Origin: Alphaproteobacteria bacterium US3C007
GTDB taxonomy: Bacteria; Pseudomonadota; Alphaproteobacteria; Rhodobacterales; Rhodobacteraceae
Reading direction: 5' to 3'
Assembly (NCBI GenBank): GCA_034423775.1
Contig: CP139918.1
Location: 2,046,001 to 2,110,000, forward strand
DNA: 64,000 nucleotides
Position numbers and translations under genes: made by a program. This document shows positions 17,322-26,889 of the stretch, in pieces. Each line of letters starts with the position of its first letter. Position 1 is the stretch's first letter. The notes beneath the pieces are model-generated. The model did not search any database, was not told the origin of the DNA, and was given only the letters and a program-made list of their open reading frames with translations.

Positions 17322-20300
17322 ATGTCGTTTTATACCGCACTTACCGGATTGAATGGTTCGCAGGCTGATATTGCCGCCACCTCAAACAACATTGCAAACG
17401 TCGGAACCACCGGCTTTAAGCGAAGCCGAGCTGAATTTGGGGATATCTTCGCGACGTCTCCATTGCAGAACTCATCTTCATCGATTGGTTCGGGTTCGAT
17501 CTTGAAAGGCGTTAAGCAGCAGTTTACCCAAGGTAACATTGCCGCCTCCTTGAACGCGCTTGATTTGGCGATTTCAGGCCAAGGCTTCTTTGCGTTGAAA
17601 CCCTCGTTAACATCAAGCCAGGTGGTTTATACGCGAAATGGTTCTTTTAACGTGGATAACAACCGAAACGTTGTTGATTCAACAGGGCAGTTCTTGCTGA
17701 CCTACCCGGTGAACGAAGATGGATCTGTGACTTCGAAAACCATCAATGACGCGGTTCCCTTGCAATTGCCGGTAACCTCGGGTGAACCAAAAGCGACAAG
17801 TAACATCGATCTGGCCATCAACTTGCCAGCGGATGCGCCTGTGATTACAGATAATCCAAAATTCGCGGATGGATATCAGTTCAGCACCTCAGATCCTGAA
17901 AGTTTCACAAATTCAACCTCGCTGACCATCTTTGACGATTTGGGTAACCCTACAATTGCGACCGTGTATTTTATCAAAACACAAGCAGCGACGGCGGATG
18001 ACCCCACCAACAAATATGATACGCGCTTGGTGATTGACGAAACCGTGATTAACCCGGATCTGGTTGCTTCAGTAAACGATAACAACGAACAGATTTATAT
18101 CGATCGCTTCGGCAATGAAACAACCGTGGCAAGTATTCCTGATGATAACTACTTTTCGGAAGGTAAGGGCTCCGCGCTCTACCGAAAAGATGACCTAAAC
18201 CAAACAATACCCTCTCAGCCTGCAAAACTTACAGGCTCTCAAAGTGGTTTTGACTTTGGCGAAGAAGGCAACAAGCTCATCGAAATAACCAACGACCCAA
18301 TAAAATTCAATGCCACAAGAGAGGCTGACAATCCAGACAGTTCAATCTTTTGGGGCAAAGATTTTCTTTTGGTAAATGTGGATGACGGTGACGTTCCGGT
18401 CAGTATTGACCTGCGCCCTGGGTTTTATAATGCTACTCAGCTTGCAGAGGAGGTTGAGCGCGCAATAAATAACGCCTATGGAGATGATAACAAACTTCAA
18501 ATCCGTTCTAACGTTGATGATACATTAACTGTTGATTTTTATACCCTAAACACCGGTGATGGGACATTGAGTGGGTTGAATACACCTGTTTCAATTGACC
18601 TTTTGCAGTCCTCTTACGTGACCACGCAGGTGGGTATTGATACCAGTGGGTCGTCTCCAGACTTCACACGAGAAGAATTTATGGCTCATGCGCAGGTACG
18701 CATAATCGACACCATGAATGATTATGTGGTTAATCAAGGGAACGACTTAGGGGTTAATTCAAATTTATTCACGCGCTCTAGTGGCGGGCAAATGAAGTCG
18801 ATTTATGACCAAACTGAAGTCATATCGTTTGATTATACCAGTACCGGTACTTCCACTAGCCCGTCGGTCGAAAAGCATTTAGTTTACTCTTATTACAACA
18901 AAGTGCCAACTTTGGATGTTTATAATAATAAGCAAGAAGTGCAGGATTTTGGCGCGGTTGTGTACGATTCATCGAATAACCTTTTAACAATTGATGTTGC
19001 GGATACAGGTAATTTTGAGGTTGGTGAGGTAGTAAGACTGGCGGGTGACTTTGACAATCAATCGAGCGTAATCAACGGCCGGGAACTGACAATTCTTAGC
19101 ATCGACGAAGATAATTCGATCACAATCAATACGACTGGTGAAGGATTTCCGGATGGTGGGTTTGTTCTGACCAAAGGGGCAGCTGCCGAAAAAGATGTGT
19201 TTTCAAAAGCCTATATCCTGAGTGATGATTCAACCGAAGTTGAAGCTTTCTTTGAGGGCGAACATTTGCAGCCACAAGGGGCTGTGAATAGCTATAACAA
19301 TAAGAAAATTGTTCTGCGGGAAACCACAACCTCTGGCCATTCCTTTAAGCATAATGAAGCTGGTGCTGGTGCGGCTCCCGTATCCGCAGAGGGTGCAATG
19401 AAGGCTGGCAGTAAATATTACATAACTTCGGTCGGCACAACAAATTTTGCAGCTGACGCTGGTGCAAACGCAACCTTCGATACCAATACGTCAACCACAA
19501 GCCTGACATCGAGTGCCAGTACAATAGAACTTAACGAAGGCGGTGACAAAGAAGACGTTATTGATGGAACCACCTATGAAATAACGACTGGTGTCGTAAA
19601 GCATAATGGACTTACCTATGCCGCTTCCGCCAATACAAATGTGGCAAAAGACGTGGTGTTTGATCCTACCGCGGAGCACTCTTATAAGGTAACGACTGGG
19701 TCCGTTTCATATAACGGTAACAGTTACTCTCCTCTGGGTTCTCAGGCTGGCGTTATTGATGCGGTTAAGGATATCACCGCTGCTGCAGGCACTACCACGC
19801 CGGCTCTTACTGTTGGTGCGACCTATAAAACCGATGTGGCCATAAAGTATCATGGTGCTGACGTTAATGCAGATGCAACGTTTGTTGTGCCGAGCTTGAC
19901 GGTAAGCGCAAGCGGAACTTCAAATCCTGGGCTTGTGGTTGGTGGAGTTTATAGCGCCGATCAACAAATTAGCTATAACGGTGCTGATGTTGCTAAAGGC
20001 GCAAACTTTACTGCCGCTACAATTCCTGCAGCCAAAAGCACCGAAGCCGAGGTTTCTTATACACCAGTAATTGAAGCCGGTGTTTATGTCACCAGCGCTG
20101 AGGTAACTTATAAGGGTAGCAATATTGTTGCGGGCGCGGCTTTCACAGCGGAGGCTAATACTGAGTTAGACGTTGAGGATACGATTACACCTGCAGAAGG
20201 TGCTGTATATAAAGTCATTACAGGATCTATGCAGGCTGGCGATGAAGAAGCGGTCGAGGCTCCCAACTATATCGTAGGGGATGGCTCAACGGTATTTACT

Positions 20301-23039
20301 GCAACGGGCGCGTCCGAGTTGGCTCTAGTAGTGGTGAATGCGTCAACCACAGTTGAAGCGACGCTCACTCCACAAATAGTTAACTCTGCTTCAGCGGTTG
20401 CAAATATCACTCCGGCACTTGTAGCAACTGCAGACGCAACCTTTACGGCTCAAATCGTGGGAAATGACTCTGGCGTTACAAATGTAATCACCACGAATGA
20501 TAGATTCCAAGCAGACCGGTCCGCGGATGGTCAAATGGAGGCCATTGGTGGCGAAGCGACACTACAGCCAAAAACTGCTCAAATGGCGGTATCAGAGGGA
20601 TCTTCCTATAATGTGACAAAAGGTTCGGTCGTTTACGGAGGCGTTTTATATGGTCCGGGAGAAGCCAAGAACGCCTTTACAGTCACGCCAATTAGTCTTG
20701 ATGTAGATGAAGTGTCTTCCACCCTCCAGCCAGGTGTCTCATATACTGTCACCAGTGGCTCTGTTGAGTATGATGGGGTGACTTATGGACCAACATCCAC
20801 ATTAGCGACATTTAGTACGTCCGACCCCGAGATTCCTGTCACGACAGACGCGAGTATTACGTTAAAAGCGAACCAAGAATATAAAGTTCTTTCAGGATCT
20901 GTAAAAATTGGTGACACAACCTATGCGGCGGGTGATACAATTTCATCTAACGCAAATACCCGGACAGCTTCTTTACCAGATGATGTGACGGAAGAAGCTA
21001 CGCTTACATATCCTGCAAAAACGACGGCAAAAGGTTTGATAAAAGATACCACATTATTCGAATCTGTACTGTCAACAAATAACATTGTAAGCGAAACTGC
21101 AGAAATCCAAGAAAATCAAACGCTTGGCACAATATTTACTGCTGTAAATACTACATTAGAGGGCACTGGGCGTATTAAACCAGTGTTGTCCTTTGATAGC
21201 ACGTTTGATAAAGATTCAGGCGTTGAAGCAGGTAAAATGTTTAAATTAGTTTCTGGAAATATTTCCGATGGTGACGATAATTATGGTCCCGGTGCTGTTA
21301 TAACTCTAGATCCTAGCAAAACTTATACACCCGTTCCTGAGAACTCTTCTCCAGAATTTATTTCTCATGACGAGGTATTTTCGGGGCTTACTTCACTTGC
21401 CTTGGCAGATAACTCTTTGTCCGCGCTAGGATTAGATGCGACGAGCTTCTCGAACAAAACCGTTTGGGTTGATGAGAAAAACCCACCCATCAAAATGACC
21501 TATGATGCTGTCAACCAGCGGTTCCAATTTGGTGTTAATCACACTGCTATTGGACCTGGAACAGATTCAAATTATAGGGCATTCAAAGTATACGGTGCAT
21601 CTGACGCCGATGGTACGAATAATATTGGTATCCCTGCGTCAGATTCTTCTCCACAAACTGAAATCAGCTCTACTGCGGTGATAAGTGCAGATTCTTTTGT
21701 CGCTGACGGCGGAGAAATGCAGATTAACGCGAAGCGTTTTGGCGCAAGTGTTGTATATAATAGTGACACCAAAACCTTTACCTTCTTGTCTGGAACTACA
21801 GGTGAAGCAATTAATGCAGACGGTGCTTTAGGCGTCGAAAGCGATCAGAATGCGTCCAATATTCAAGTTGGTCGCTACGCGATTAGCTCGACTGACGGGT
21901 CAGTGGTAAATTCAAGCTTTGACACGGCTACCGTGTATATGGGGGTTGGAGACAATGGCCTGATGGGTGTGGGCGCAAGTAAAAGCGACATTACCTTCGA
22001 GAACGCTCGGGGATTAGCTTCCGAGCCAGCGCGCGCCGTTGGAGCGCCAGCAACCGAACCGCTGAACGAGATCTTTAACTTGTCGTCCACTGGTAATGCA
22101 AATGTATTTAACGTATCGGTCAATGGTATCAGCGGTATCATTCAAGTGCCTTCTGGAAATTATGTTGGCTCTACTCTAGCCGCAGAATTGCAAACGCGTA
22201 TTAACCAGATCTCGGATGATGAAACTGGGAACGTTGTCGGCGGGGTAACTGTTAAATATCAAGCAGATACAAACAATTTTGTTTTCACCACGGGAACAGC
22301 GGGTGACCAATCCACAATTAAGGTAAAAGGGGCGGCGAAACTTGGTCTAGACGATGTTCCTCTGGGGGTTGGTTCTGTTCCAACAATTGTGAACTTGGTT
22401 CAGGCTTTAAGTCCAACTGGGGTACCGCTCTATGTGAATTCCGAGGGTGAAATCGTGGAAACGCCTCCTGCAACTTTAGTGACGGATTATTATCCTTTAT
22501 ATGTTGATGAAGGCGAATTGACGTTTGATAAAACGGGTCAAATTATTAGCCCATTAAACCGTGTTCACTATGAACAACAGGCGGCGGGTTTCTCGATCTC
22601 GCTGGATGTGGATTATAGTGCGTCAACACAGCTTTCGCAGCCATTTGCGGTGAACAACCTTGAGCAGGATGGTTTTACATCTGGTCGTTTGGATGGTTTG
22701 GACATTGATGCGACCGGTTTGTTGCGCGCCAACTATACAAACGGTGAAAACCGACCTTTGGGTAAAATCGTTCTAGCGAACTTTAACAACCAAAACGGTT
22801 TGAAGCAGATTGGTAACGCGACCTTCGTTGAAACGGCCACCTCTGGTACGCCGACCTTCGGGGAAGCGGGTGCGGAAGGCTTCGGTTCGATCCAGTCAGG
22901 TTCTTTGGAACGCTCAAACGTGGATATTACCGAAGAGCTGGTGAACTTGATCACAGCGCAACGGAACTTCCAAGCGTCGTCAAAAGCGATTGAAACCTCG
23001 ACCCAGCTGACGCAGGCGATCATTAATATTCGCTCGTAA
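17322..23039 (+). CDS. flgE: Giant flagellar hook protein FlgE (1905 aa)
   Basis: The hook subunit, exported through the flagellar secretion channel and polymerised outside the cell. The N-terminal D0/D1 part is clear: FYTALTGLNGSQ, TSNNIANVGTTGFKRS and the ISGQGFFAL segment near residue 85. The C-terminal part from about residue 1720 is also canonical: LDIDATGLLRANYTNGE, FGSIQSGSLERSNVDITEEL, LITAQRNFQASSKAIET. Usual FlgE is about 400-450 residues, with a few of 700-870, so some 1450 residues are inserted between. The insert has two modules of the form DLRPGFYNATQLAEEVERAI and VPSGNYVGSTLAAELQTRI, and ten or more degenerate short repeats at residues about 690-1330. I see no cysteine. The frame is uninterrupted, so a sequencing fusion is unlikely. 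Confidence 0.95.
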   Translation: MSFYTALTGLNGSQADIAATSNNIANVGTTGFKRSRAEFGDIFATSPLQNSSSSIGSGSILKGVKQQFTQGNIAASLNALDLAISGQGFFALKPSLTSSQVVYTRNGSFNVDNNRNVVDSTGQFLLTYPVNEDGSVTSKTINDAVPLQLPVTSGEPKATSNIDLAINLPADAPVITDNPKFADGYQFSTSDPESFTNSTSLTIFDDLGNPTIATVYFIKTQAATADDPTNKYDTRLVIDETVINPDLVASVNDNNEQIYIDRFGNETTVASIPDDNYFSEGKGSALYRKDDLNQTIPSQPAKLTGSQSGFDFGEEGNKLIEITNDPIKFNATREADNPDSSIFWGKDFLLVNVDDGDVPVSIDLRPGFYNATQLAEEVERAINNAYGDDNKLQIRSNVDDTLTVDFYTLNTGDGTLSGLNTPVSIDLLQSSYVTTQVGIDTSGSSPDFTREEFMAHAQVRIIDTMNDYVVNQGNDLGVNSNLFTRSSGGQMKSIYDQTEVISFDYTSTGTSTSPSVEKHLVYSYYNKVPTLDVYNNKQEVQDFGAVVYDSSNNLLTIDVADTGNFEVGEVVRLAGDFDNQSSVINGRELTILSIDEDNSITINTTGEGFPDGGFVLTKGAAAEKDVFSKAYILSDDSTEVEAFFEGEHLQPQGAVNSYNNKKIVLRETTTSGHSFKHNEAGAGAAPVSAEGAMKAGSKYYITSVGTTNFAADAGANATFDTNTSTTSLTSSASTIELNEGGDKEDVIDGTTYEITTGVVKHNGLTYAASANTNVAKDVVFDPTAEHSYKVTTGSVSYNGNSYSPLGSQAGVIDAVKDITAAAGTTTPALTVGATYKTDVAIKYHGADVNADATFVVPSLTVSASGTSNPGLVVGGVYSADQQISYNGADVAKGANFTAATIPAAKSTEAEVSYTPVIEAGVYVTSAEVTYKGSNIVAGAAFTAEANTELDVEDTITPAEGAVYKVITGSMQAGDEEAVEAPNYIVGDGSTVFTATGASELALVVVNASTTVEATLTPQIVNSASAVANITPALVATADATFTAQIVGNDSGVTNVITTNDRFQADRSADGQMEAIGGEATLQPKTAQMAVSEGSSYNVTKGSVVYGGVLYGPGEAKNAFTVTPISLDVDEVSSTLQPGVSYTVTSGSVEYDGVTYGPTSTLATFSTSDPEIPVTTDASITLKANQEYKVLSGSVKIGDTTYAAGDTISSNANTRTASLPDDVTEEATLTYPAKTTAKGLIKDTTLFESVLSTNNIVSETAEIQENQTLGTIFTAVNTTLEGTGRIKPVLSFDSTFDKDSGVEAGKMFKLVSGNISDGDDNYGPGAVITLDPSKTYTPVPENSSPEFISHDEVFSGLTSLALADNSLSALGLDATSFSNKTVWVDEKNPPIKMTYDAVNQRFQFGVNHTAIGPGTDSNYRAFKVYGASDADGTNNIGIPASDSSPQTEISSTAVISADSFVADGGEMQINAKRFGASVVYNSDTKTFTFLSGTTGEAINADGALGVESDQNASNIQVGRYAISSTDGSVVNSSFDTATVYMGVGDNGLMGVGASKSDITFENARGLASEPARAVGAPATEPLNEIFNLSSTGNANVFNVSVNGISGIIQVPSGNYVGSTLAAELQTRINQISDDETGNVVGGVTVKYQADTNNFVFTTGTAGDQSTIKVKGAAKLGLDDVPLGVGSVPTIVNLVQALSPTGVPLYVNSEGEIVETPPATLVTDYYPLYVDEGELTFDKTGQIISPLNRVHYEQQAAGFSISLDVDYSASTQLSQPFAVNNLEQDGFTSGRLDGLDIDATGLLRANYTNGENRPLGKIVLANFNNQNGLKQIGNATFVETATSGTPTFGEAGAEGFGSIQSGSLERSNVDITEELVNLITAQRNFQASSKAIETSTQLTQAIINIRS
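19389..21308 (+). repeat. Degenerate protein-level repeat array inside flgE
   Basis: About eleven copies of a 27-35-residue motif of the form YxVxxGSVxYxGxxYxxGxxF are encoded here, starting near 19389, 19560, 19672, 19810, 19935, 20071, 20194, 20593, 20728, 20866 and 21226. The copies have diverged so far at base level that they are visible only after translation. The first copy (YYITSVGTTNFAADAGANATF) is of a slightly different type. Similar motifs are familiar from virion and tail proteins of marine phages; that comparison is from memory. Confidence 0.8.
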
Positions 23040-23068
23040 GGCTAAGGCGGGCATAGCAGGGGTCTGAT

Positions 23069-23833
23069 ATGGATCGGATGATATACACAGCGTTGAATTC
23101 TCTTTCGAATTCACGCTTTGACCAAAGGGTAAACGCGCAAAATCTGGCAAATTTAAACGTGCCAGGTTTCAAAAAAGACCTGTCAACTGTGCGCGCAAGT
23201 ACCTTTTTGGCCAATATGGACCAATATCAAAGCCGATATTTCGCTCAGGCCAGCCAGGAAACGCTGTTTTCCTCGCAAAACGGCGCAATCCAACGCACGG
23301 ATGAGCGGATGGATTTCGCCATTCGCGATCAAGGGTATTTTTTTATCGAGCCTAAAAACGGTGCTGATATCGCCTTATCACGGCGCGGTGATTTCGCCAT
23401 AACTGCAGATCGGTTTTTGACCGATGGTGCCGGCAATTTCATGCTTGATAACGATATGAATAAAATCAACGTGCCGCAAAATCGTGATTTGATCATTGAC
23501 GAGTCGGGCGTGGTGCTGATTGAGCCGATTGATGCGCCGGACGGAACACGGCAACAAATCGCGATCTTAGGGACGACATTGGCCGAAGACGCGCAATTGG
23601 TGAAATCGATAGATGGCTATATTCGCCCCTATAATAAAAATGAAATGCCGGTTGCGGATCAGCGCGCCGAAGTGGCCCAAGGTTTTTTGGAAGGTAGCAA
23701 CGCCACTGCTTTAGATGCGCTTTTGGCGAATATTGAGGGCCAGCGATATTTTGAGCTGAACGTCAAATTTATCAAAGAAGCTAAAAACCTAGACGAAGCA
23801 ACCACGCGCATTATGCGCCTTCCAGGTACTTAA
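23069..23833 (+). CDS. flgF: Flagellar rod protein FlgF
   Basis: A 254-residue proximal rod subunit. It begins MDRMIYTALNSL, the FlgF signature, followed by NAQNLANLNVPGFKKD, and has the IRDQGYFF motif (about residue 90) in place of the FlgE/FlgG variants. The C-terminal helix contains NIEGQRYFELNVKFIKEAKN. Length is normal. A 144-base gap with a sigma-54 site separates it from flgG. Confidence 0.92.
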   Translation: MDRMIYTALNSLSNSRFDQRVNAQNLANLNVPGFKKDLSTVRASTFLANMDQYQSRYFAQASQETLFSSQNGAIQRTDERMDFAIRDQGYFFIEPKNGADIALSRRGDFAITADRFLTDGAGNFMLDNDMNKINVPQNRDLIIDESGVVLIEPIDAPDGTRQQIAILGTTLAEDAQLVKSIDGYIRPYNKNEMPVADQRAEVAQGFLEGSNATALDALLANIEGQRYFELNVKFIKEAKNLDEATTRIMRLPGT

Positions 23834-23899
23834 GAAAGCCCTTTTGTAGCGCAGGCTTACGGTTTAGAGCCGCCCATGGTTGTTTGAAAGTGGGGCCTG

Positions 23900-23915
23900 G
23901 TTTATTTCAATAAAC
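23900..23915. promoter_or_regulatory. Palindrome upstream of the flgG sigma-54 site
   Basis: GTTTATT-TC-AATAAAC is a perfect 7-bp dyad lying 18 bases before the -24 element. It could bind an activator of the promoter; no known consensus is matched. Confidence 0.4.
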
Positions 23916-23933
23916 GTCGCCCGTTTTAAATTT

Positions 23934-23949
23934 TGGCACATCATTTGCA
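23934..23949 (+). promoter_or_regulatory. Sigma-54 promoter of flgG
   Basis: TGGCAC-N5-TTGCA matches the -24/-12 consensus with exact spacing. The predicted transcription start near 23960 excludes the in-frame start at 23957 and supports the flgG ATG at 23978. Confidence 0.85.
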
Positions 23950-23977
23950 TTACTAGTTGCAAAAGAGAGGTGCCAAA

Positions 23978-24766
23978 ATGTCTTCTTCAGCAATGTATGT
24001 CGCAAAAACCGGTTTGACCGCGCAGCAAACACGCATGCAAGTGATTTCAAACAATCTTGCCAACGTGAATACTGTTGGTTTTAAAAGTGACCGGGTGAAT
24101 TTTGAAAGCTTGCTTTATCAAATATCACGTTCTGGCGGTGATCAAACCTCTGAAGATACGGCGTTAACCTCTTCTTTGGCGCTTGGTACGGGTGTGCGCG
24201 CGGTGAGTACTGAGAAAAAATTCGCTCAAGGCAGCATGATTACCACTGATAACGCCTTGGATGTGGCCATTGATGGCGACGGGTTCTTTCAAGTTCTTAT
24301 GCCTGATGGGAATATTGGGTATACGCGTAATGGTACTTTTTCGCGAAACGCAGATGGCCTGATGACCACATCCAGTGGCTATGTGCTGCAACCTCAAATC
24401 ACCATCCCATCTGGATCTTCACAAATCAATATTTCGCAAGATGGGCTGGTAACCGCATTACTGGCGGGTGAGGCAGCGCCCAGCGAATTGGGCCAAGTCA
24501 CTTTGGCGGGGTTTGCCAATCCGCGCGGATTGAAAGCGTTGGGTGAAAACTTCTTGGTCGAAACGGCTGCCAGCGGCGCGCCAGCCATCGGAATTCCGTT
24601 CACGGAAGGCCGCGGCAAATTGGTGCAGGGGTCTTTGGAAAGTTCGAATGTGAACGTTGTGCAGCAATTGGTCGAGATGATTGAAACGCAGCGCGCCTAT
24701 GAGGTGAGTTCGAAATCGATCACCGCTGCGGATGAGATGATGAAATACATCTCTAATAACCTGTAG
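23978..24766 (+). CDS. flgG: Flagellar distal rod protein FlgG
   Basis: A 262-residue distal rod subunit. It has SAMYVAKTGLTAQQTRMQVI, SNNLANVNTVGFKSDR and DVAIDGDGFFQV, and a C-terminus with QLVEMIETQRAYEVSSKSI. The ATG at 23978 is chosen because AGAGAGG lies seven bases upstream and the sigma-54 start site falls between it and the earlier in-frame start at 23957. It heads a tight run flgGHIJK. Confidence 0.96.
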   Translation: MSSSAMYVAKTGLTAQQTRMQVISNNLANVNTVGFKSDRVNFESLLYQISRSGGDQTSEDTALTSSLALGTGVRAVSTEKKFAQGSMITTDNALDVAIDGDGFFQVLMPDGNIGYTRNGTFSRNADGLMTTSSGYVLQPQITIPSGSSQINISQDGLVTALLAGEAAPSELGQVTLAGFANPRGLKALGENFLVETAASGAPAIGIPFTEGRGKLVQGSLESSNVNVVQQLVEMIETQRAYEVSSKSITAADEMMKYISNNL

Positions 24767-24776
24767 GCTTACATAA

Positions 24777-25436
24777 ATGCGCATCATAACTCTTTTTTCG
24801 GTTCTGTTTTGCATCGGGCTCTCGGCTTGTTCGACCTATGTTGAAGAATTGGCCAGCGATGAGTTCGCACCGGTGTTCCCAGAAGAAACCGAAACCACAC
24901 AGGTGGCTGATGGGGCGATTTTTGATGGCAATGCTCAAGGCTTATTCGCTTCGGAACGAAAAGCGTCAAAAGTTGGCGATATCCTTACCATTTCGTTGAA
25001 TGAAAGCTTTCAGGCCACTAAATCGCAATCTGCGACGAGTGGCAAAGATGACAGCTTCGGTGTCACATTGCCGAAAGGCGTATTCCCCAATGCTGGCTCA
25101 ACAGATTACGGGTTGGGTACCACGCAGGCCTTTACGGGCTCTGGATCGGCCTCTCAATCCAACGCTGTAACGGGATTGGTATCGGCCTCGGTCGTGCGCC
25201 TGTACCAAAATGGAAATCTGGAAATTTTGGGCCAGAAAAAGCTGACGCTGAATAATGGCGATGAGTATGTGCGCGTTAAAGGGATCGTGCGCCCGCAAGA
25301 TATTGGCAACGGAAATATCGTGAACTCTAACCGCCTTGCCAATGCCGAAATAACCTATATTGGCGCCGGCGAATTGGCGGACACGTCTAAAAAGGGCTGG
25401 TTGTCAAAGGTTTTCAGCGTCGTTTCACCGATTTAA
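24777..25436 (+). CDS. flgH: Flagellar L-ring protein FlgH
   Basis: A 219-residue outer-membrane lipoprotein forming the L-ring. The signal peptide ends at the lipobox LSAC with lipidated Cys18. The segments KVGDILTISLNESFQATKS and GNLEILGQKKLTLNNGDEY followed by VKGIVRPQDI are the family core. It lies 10 bases after flgG. Confidence 0.95.
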   Translation: MRIITLFSVLFCIGLSACSTYVEELASDEFAPVFPEETETTQVADGAIFDGNAQGLFASERKASKVGDILTISLNESFQATKSQSATSGKDDSFGVTLPKGVFPNAGSTDYGLGTTQAFTGSGSASQSNAVTGLVSASVVRLYQNGNLEILGQKKLTLNNGDEYVRVKGIVRPQDIGNGNIVNSNRLANAEITYIGAGELADTSKKGWLSKVFSVVSPI

Positions 25437-25448
25437 GTAGGATAAACA

Positions 25449-26573
25449 ATGAGACTTTTGGTTAATTTTGCATTCTGCTTTTGGCTTTCAGGGCTGGCCA
25501 GCCTAGCCCATGCGGATCGTATAAAAGATTTGGCCAGTTTGGCTGGGGTGCGCAATAACCAATTGGTTGGATATGGCTTGGTTGTCGGTTTATCGGGAAC
25601 GGGCGACGCCAATTTGGGGATCACCTTACAATCTATGCAGGCCATGCTGTCGCGTTTTGGCATGTCAACGGAAACCTCTGGTTTGTCGGGGGCCAACGCG
25701 GCTGCAGTGATGGTAACGGCAGATTTGGCTCCGTTTATCAAACCTGGTCAAACGCTTGATGTAACCGTATCGGCGCTGGGCGCATCAGAATCTTTGCGCG
25801 GTGGAACACTTTTGATGACACCACTTTTGGGTGCAGACGGGCAAACATACGCGATTGCGCAGGGAAATCTGGCTGTCGGGGGCTTGGGCGTTGCTGCGGC
25901 CGATGGATCATCATTAACCGTAAATATTCCTACGGTTGGCCGCGTTCCTCAAGGGGCGACTGTTGAAAAAATGGTCGAGACACCTTTCTTACAAAACGAG
26001 TTTTTAATCTTAAACCTTCATCGCAGTGACTTTTCAACCGCCAGCTCTTTGTCACGCGCGGTTGATGATATTTTTGGGCAGGGAACGGCTGTTCCGATTG
26101 ATGGCTCCTCTATTCGCGTGCAAGCGCCAGCGGATCCAACGCAGCGTGTATCCTTTGTCAGCCTGCTTGAAAACGTTGAAGTGGAACCTGCCACACCACC
26201 CGCGCAGGTGATTGTGAATTCGCGGACAGGCACAATCATCATCAATGGAAATGTGCGCGTAACGCCAGCCGCTATCACTCATGGCAGCTTGACCGTGCGC
26301 GTGACCGAAGATCCAAACGTGCAAACGCAGACCAATGTGGTTGCTAATGACGCAGGCGTTGTGGCCACGCCGGCCGCGCCCGTTGTAACCCCGGACAGCG
26401 CCGTGGATGCAGAAGAGAAAATGGCCAAAGCCTTTGTGTTTGATCCGGGCATTCAGCTGACAGATATCGTCGATGCGATCAATGCTGTTGGCGCAACGCC
26501 ATCTGATTTGGTGGCCATATTGGAAGCGTTGAAGGTTTCTGGCGCGCTGCGTGCGCAGTTGATTATTATTTAG
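25449..26573 (+). CDS. flgI: Flagellar P-ring protein FlgI
   Basis: A 374-residue periplasmic protein that forms the P-ring around the rod. A cleavable signal peptide (to about LAHA at residue 22) precedes the strongly conserved [17 protein letters not shown] and [13 protein letters not shown]. The C-terminus has the usual [18 protein letters not shown]. The outer ring proteins H and I are of normal size, so only hook and filament-junction parts are enlarged. Confidence 0.97.
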   Translation: MRLLVNFAFCFWLSGLASLAHADRIKDLASLAGVRNNQLVGYGLVVGLSGTGDANLGITLQSMQAMLSRFGMSTETSGLSGANAAAVMVTADLAPFIKPGQTLDVTVSALGASESLRGGTLLMTPLLGADGQTYAIAQGNLAVGGLGVAAADGSSLTVNIPTVGRVPQGATVEKMVETPFLQNEFLILNLHRSDFSTASSLSRAVDDIFGQGTAVPIDGSSIRVQAPADPTQRVSFVSLLENVEVEPATPPAQVIVNSRTGTIIINGNVRVTPAAITHGSLTVRVTEDPNVQTQTNVVANDAGVVATPAAPVVTPDSAVDAEEKMAKAFVFDPGIQLTDIVDAINAVGATPSDLVAILEALKVSGALRAQLIII

Positions 26574-26581
26574 GAAATACG

Positions 26582-26875
26582 ATGGTGGATGAAGTCAGAG
26601 CATTTGTTTCGCACAGCGCCAGGGCAGAGCCTTCGGCGCTTGAGCGCATTGATCGCAGAGCCTCTTTGGAAGAGGTTGCGCAACAATTTGAAGCGATTTT
26701 TGTCAATGAATTGATGAAATCGAGCCGAGCTGCGAAGTTATCAGATGATATTCTAAGCAATTCTGGAACGAAGCCGTTCTTAGATATGATGGATCAAGAG
26801 TTTTCGCAAACAATCTCAAAACGTAACAGCCTTGGCATTGCAGAGGCGCTTGTTCAACAATTCGAACGCAAATAA
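26582..26875 (+). CDS. flgJ: FlgJ-type rod-binding protein without muramidase domain
   Basis: A 97-residue protein corresponding to the N-terminal rod-scaffolding domain of FlgJ, with the hallmark QQFEAIFVNELMKSSR (residues about 38-53) and SLGIAEALVQQF at the end. The C-terminal glucosaminidase domain of enterobacterial FlgJ is absent, as in alphaproteobacteria, where a separate transglycosylase opens the wall. That partner is likely the SltF-like gene at 33405. It lies 8 bases after flgI. Confidence 0.88.
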   Translation: MVDEVRAFVSHSARAEPSALERIDRRASLEEVAQQFEAIFVNELMKSSRAAKLSDDILSNSGTKPFLDMMDQEFSQTISKRNSLGIAEALVQQFERK

Positions 26876-26889
26876 CGAGGTAGAGTTGG

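Noticed and set aside
17322..23039. Giant FlgE as a fusion caused by an assembly or frame error
   Set aside because: One uninterrupted frame links both canonical ends and the insert has flagellar-type composition without cysteine; FlgK shows a similar expansion.
26582..26875. FlgJ as a truncated pseudogene
   Set aside because: The short form without muramidase is normal in alphaproteobacteria and a separate transglycosylase gene is nearby.
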